Positions 5,979-6,545 of a DNA stretch of 6,545 bases are shown piece by piece (position 1 is the first letter of the stretch; the number at the start of each line of letters is the position of its first letter). Position numbers and translations under genes: made by a program. This stretch comes from UBA11710 sp049287025 (GTDB lineage Bacteria; Patescibacteriota; Patescibacteriia; Magasanikbacterales; UBA922), in NCBI GenBank assembly GCA_049287025.1, contig JBAQFA010000029.1, positions 1 to 6,545 of the forward strand. The letters run 5' to 3'. The notes under the pieces are model-generated. The model did no database searches. It had not been told where the DNA came from and worked only from the letters and a program-made list of their open reading frames with translations.

Positions 5979-5984
5979 TAAGAA

Positions 5985-6070
5985 GTAAATGGCCTTCGGG
6001 CTCGGCTTGTTACAAAACAAGTCAGATTATGAAAAAGAGCGATTAAAGATATTCTTTAATCGCTCTTTTT
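5985..6070 (+). ncRNA. Possible small RNA of about 86 nt
   Basis: Between the plus-strand promoter and the hairpin at 6032-6070 lie two small stems: GCC-TTCG-GGC at 5992-6001, a stable UUCG tetraloop, and CTTGTT paired with AACAAG at about 6006-6021. The transcript would end at the T-run of the hairpin and overlap the 3' end of the MazF-like gene in antisense. Against it: the -10 box is weak, and an ATG at 5989 opens a 31-codon frame that runs through the hairpin to 6084. The ends given are inferred from the promoter and terminator positions. Confidence 0.25.
6032..6070. terminator. Bidirectional terminator overlapping the end of the MazF-like gene
   Basis: An 18-bp perfect stem with a TAT loop (arms 6032-6049 and 6053-6070), A5 at one end and T5 at the other. 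On the minus strand the last codons and TAA of the MazF-like gene form part of the stem (core GAGCGATTAAAGA), followed by TTTTT. On the plus strand it would end transcripts coming from 5985. Confidence 0.8.
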
Positions 6071-6432
6071 ATTCCCTGATATGAAATATCAGTGGCAATT
6101 CCCATTTTATCAATCAATCTTCTTGTATCAACAAGCTTGATTTGAGAAATAACTGCTTTTCTAGGCAAAGAATCTCCAAGATCACAAAAAATATAATATT
6201 TTCCTTTTTTATCTTTTGAAGTAAGAGGGACAGTAAGAGATACATATTGATTAAATTTTTTAATTATCAAAACAGGTCTTCTAAAATCATCACCTTTCCC
6301 ATCTTGTTCAAAGCCAACGTTTAATCCACATGCACACCACCATACTTCCCTTTCTTTAAAATATAAATTATCTATTGATTTATTATTATTTATTTCTTGT
6401 TTTAAATTAGACCAAGCCAAAAAATTTTTCAT
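6043..6432 (-). CDS. PemK/MazF-like protein (probable type II toxin, endoribonuclease family)
   Basis: A 129-aa protein with the PemK/MazF fold signature. After a 27-residue helical lead (FLAWSNLKQEINNNK), EVWWCACGLNVGFEQDGKG (29-47) is the first strand and loop. DDFRRPVLIIKKF (48-60) carries the conserved Arg-Pro, VPLTSKDKKGKYY (68-80) the conserved Thr/Ser segment with Thr71, and SQIKLVDTRRL (96-106) the motif equivalent to MazF's DQVK-hD. Members usually cut mRNA at short sequences and are held by an antitoxin encoded just upstream. Here the 113 bases upstream contain only a promoter and a hairpin, so no antitoxin is visible; it may lie elsewhere or be absent. The length and intact motifs argue for a working protein. 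Start at 6432 is supported by TGATATAAT six bases upstream. Cleavage activity is inferred from the family. Confidence 0.85.
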   Translation of the reverse strand: MKNFLAWSNLKQEINNNKSIDNLYFKEREVWWCACGLNVGFEQDGKGDDFRRPVLIIKKFNQYVSLTVPLTSKDKKGKYYIFCDLGDSLPRKAVISQIKLVDTRRLIDKMGIATDISYQGIKRAIKEYL

Positions 6433-6438
6433 GAAAAA

Positions 6439-6447
6439 ATTATATCA
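6439..6447 (-). promoter_or_regulatory. Extended -10 promoter of the MazF-like gene
   Basis: TGATATAAT on the minus strand (TG at 6447-6446, TATAAT at 6444-6439) gives an extended -10 box. No good -35 box is seen; that position falls inside the hairpin at 6452-6508. Six bases separate TATAAT from the ATG, again pointing to a leaderless mRNA. Confidence 0.55.
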
Positions 6448-6451
6448 TAAA

Positions 6452-6508
6452 CCTAAAACAAAATAGCCCACGATTTTCGAAGAAAATCGTGGGCTATTTT
6501 GTTTTAGG
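6452..6508. terminator. 57-nt hairpin, probable bidirectional terminator upstream of the MazF-like gene
   Basis: A 27-bp perfect stem (arms 6452-6478 and 6482-6508) around a GAA loop. The inner stem is GCCCACGATTTTC and the outer arms read AAAACAAAAT and ATTTTGTTTT. It could insulate the MazF-like gene from a minus-strand gene beyond the right edge. T-runs are interrupted, so termination strength is uncertain. Confidence 0.6.
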
Positions 6509-6527
6509 ATGTTTTTAATTAAGAAAA

Positions 6528-6536
6528 TGTGGATAA
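6528..6536 (-). promoter_or_regulatory. DnaA-box-like 9-mer
   Basis: The minus strand reads TTATCCACA, an exact match to the classical DnaA box consensus. It is a lone site at the window edge. A related form, TTTTCCACA, occurs at 4761-4753. Without a cluster of boxes or an AT-rich unwinding region this does not mark an origin. Confidence 0.3.
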
Positions 6537-6545
6537 CTCTTAACG

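Noticed and set aside
5800..5988. Plus-strand 62-codon open frame
   Set aside because: It overlaps the start and promoter of the 50-aa peptide gene and runs through two perfect palindromes; no promoter, ribosome site or recognisable motif supports it.
5989..6084. Plus-strand 31-codon frame (MAFGLGLLQNKSDYEKERLK...)
   Set aside because: It begins close to the expected transcription start but reads through the whole terminator hairpin and into the MazF-like gene in antisense; no homology is recognised. Kept only as the alternative to the small-RNA idea.
4753..6538. Replication origin, from TGTGGAAAACT at 4753 and TGTGGATAACT at 6528
   Set aside because: There are only two DnaA-box-like sites 1.8 kb apart, with no dnaA, dnaN or cluster of boxes nearby.

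Overview
The window looks like a piece of a Patescibacteria (CPR) genome, most likely Parcubacteria-like. This is inferred from style, not from a marker gene. The DNA is AT-rich, all five protein genes lie on the minus strand and end in TAA, and none has a convincing Shine-Dalgarno site. The mix of a giant glycine-rich surface protein, a REP-associated transposase and a solo MazF-like toxin is also typical. TGG serves for Trp and glycines use GGN, so nothing suggests a recoded UGA.

Layout, left to right in window coordinates (transcription runs right to left). Positions 1-37 hold a small palindrome and a 12-bp tandem repeat. Positions 38-4048 encode a 1336-aa secreted protein: signal peptide, lipase-like alpha/beta-hydrolase domain with a GTSQG nucleophile elbow, acidic linker, two DUF5011-like Ig domains, two long glycine-rich repeats, a DUF5018-like domain and a C-terminal Ig-like domain. 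Just upstream in the same direction (4069-4710) is a 213-aa single-pass membrane protein with a calcium-loop-like motif. The two genes are 20 bp apart and probably form an operon.

Positions 4765-5543 form a compact mobile unit: a RAYT (HUH/Y1 single-strand transposase, IS200-like) bracketed by copies of a 23-bp perfect palindrome. One more copy lies in frame inside the transposase gene, and a fourth, at 5620-5642, forms the core of a 55-nt perfect hairpin that ends a 50-aa membrane peptide gene (5662-5814). This self-contained RAYT/REP system is the most interesting part of the window.

Positions 5815-6042 carry no credible protein gene but hold two unrelated perfect palindromes, a plus-strand promoter and a possible short RNA ending at a strong hairpin. 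Positions 6043-6432 encode a PemK/MazF-like protein with no antitoxin gene visible beside it. A 57-nt hairpin and a DnaA-box-like 9-mer close the window. Three genes share the exact arrangement TATAAT, six bases, ATG, which predicts leaderless mRNAs.
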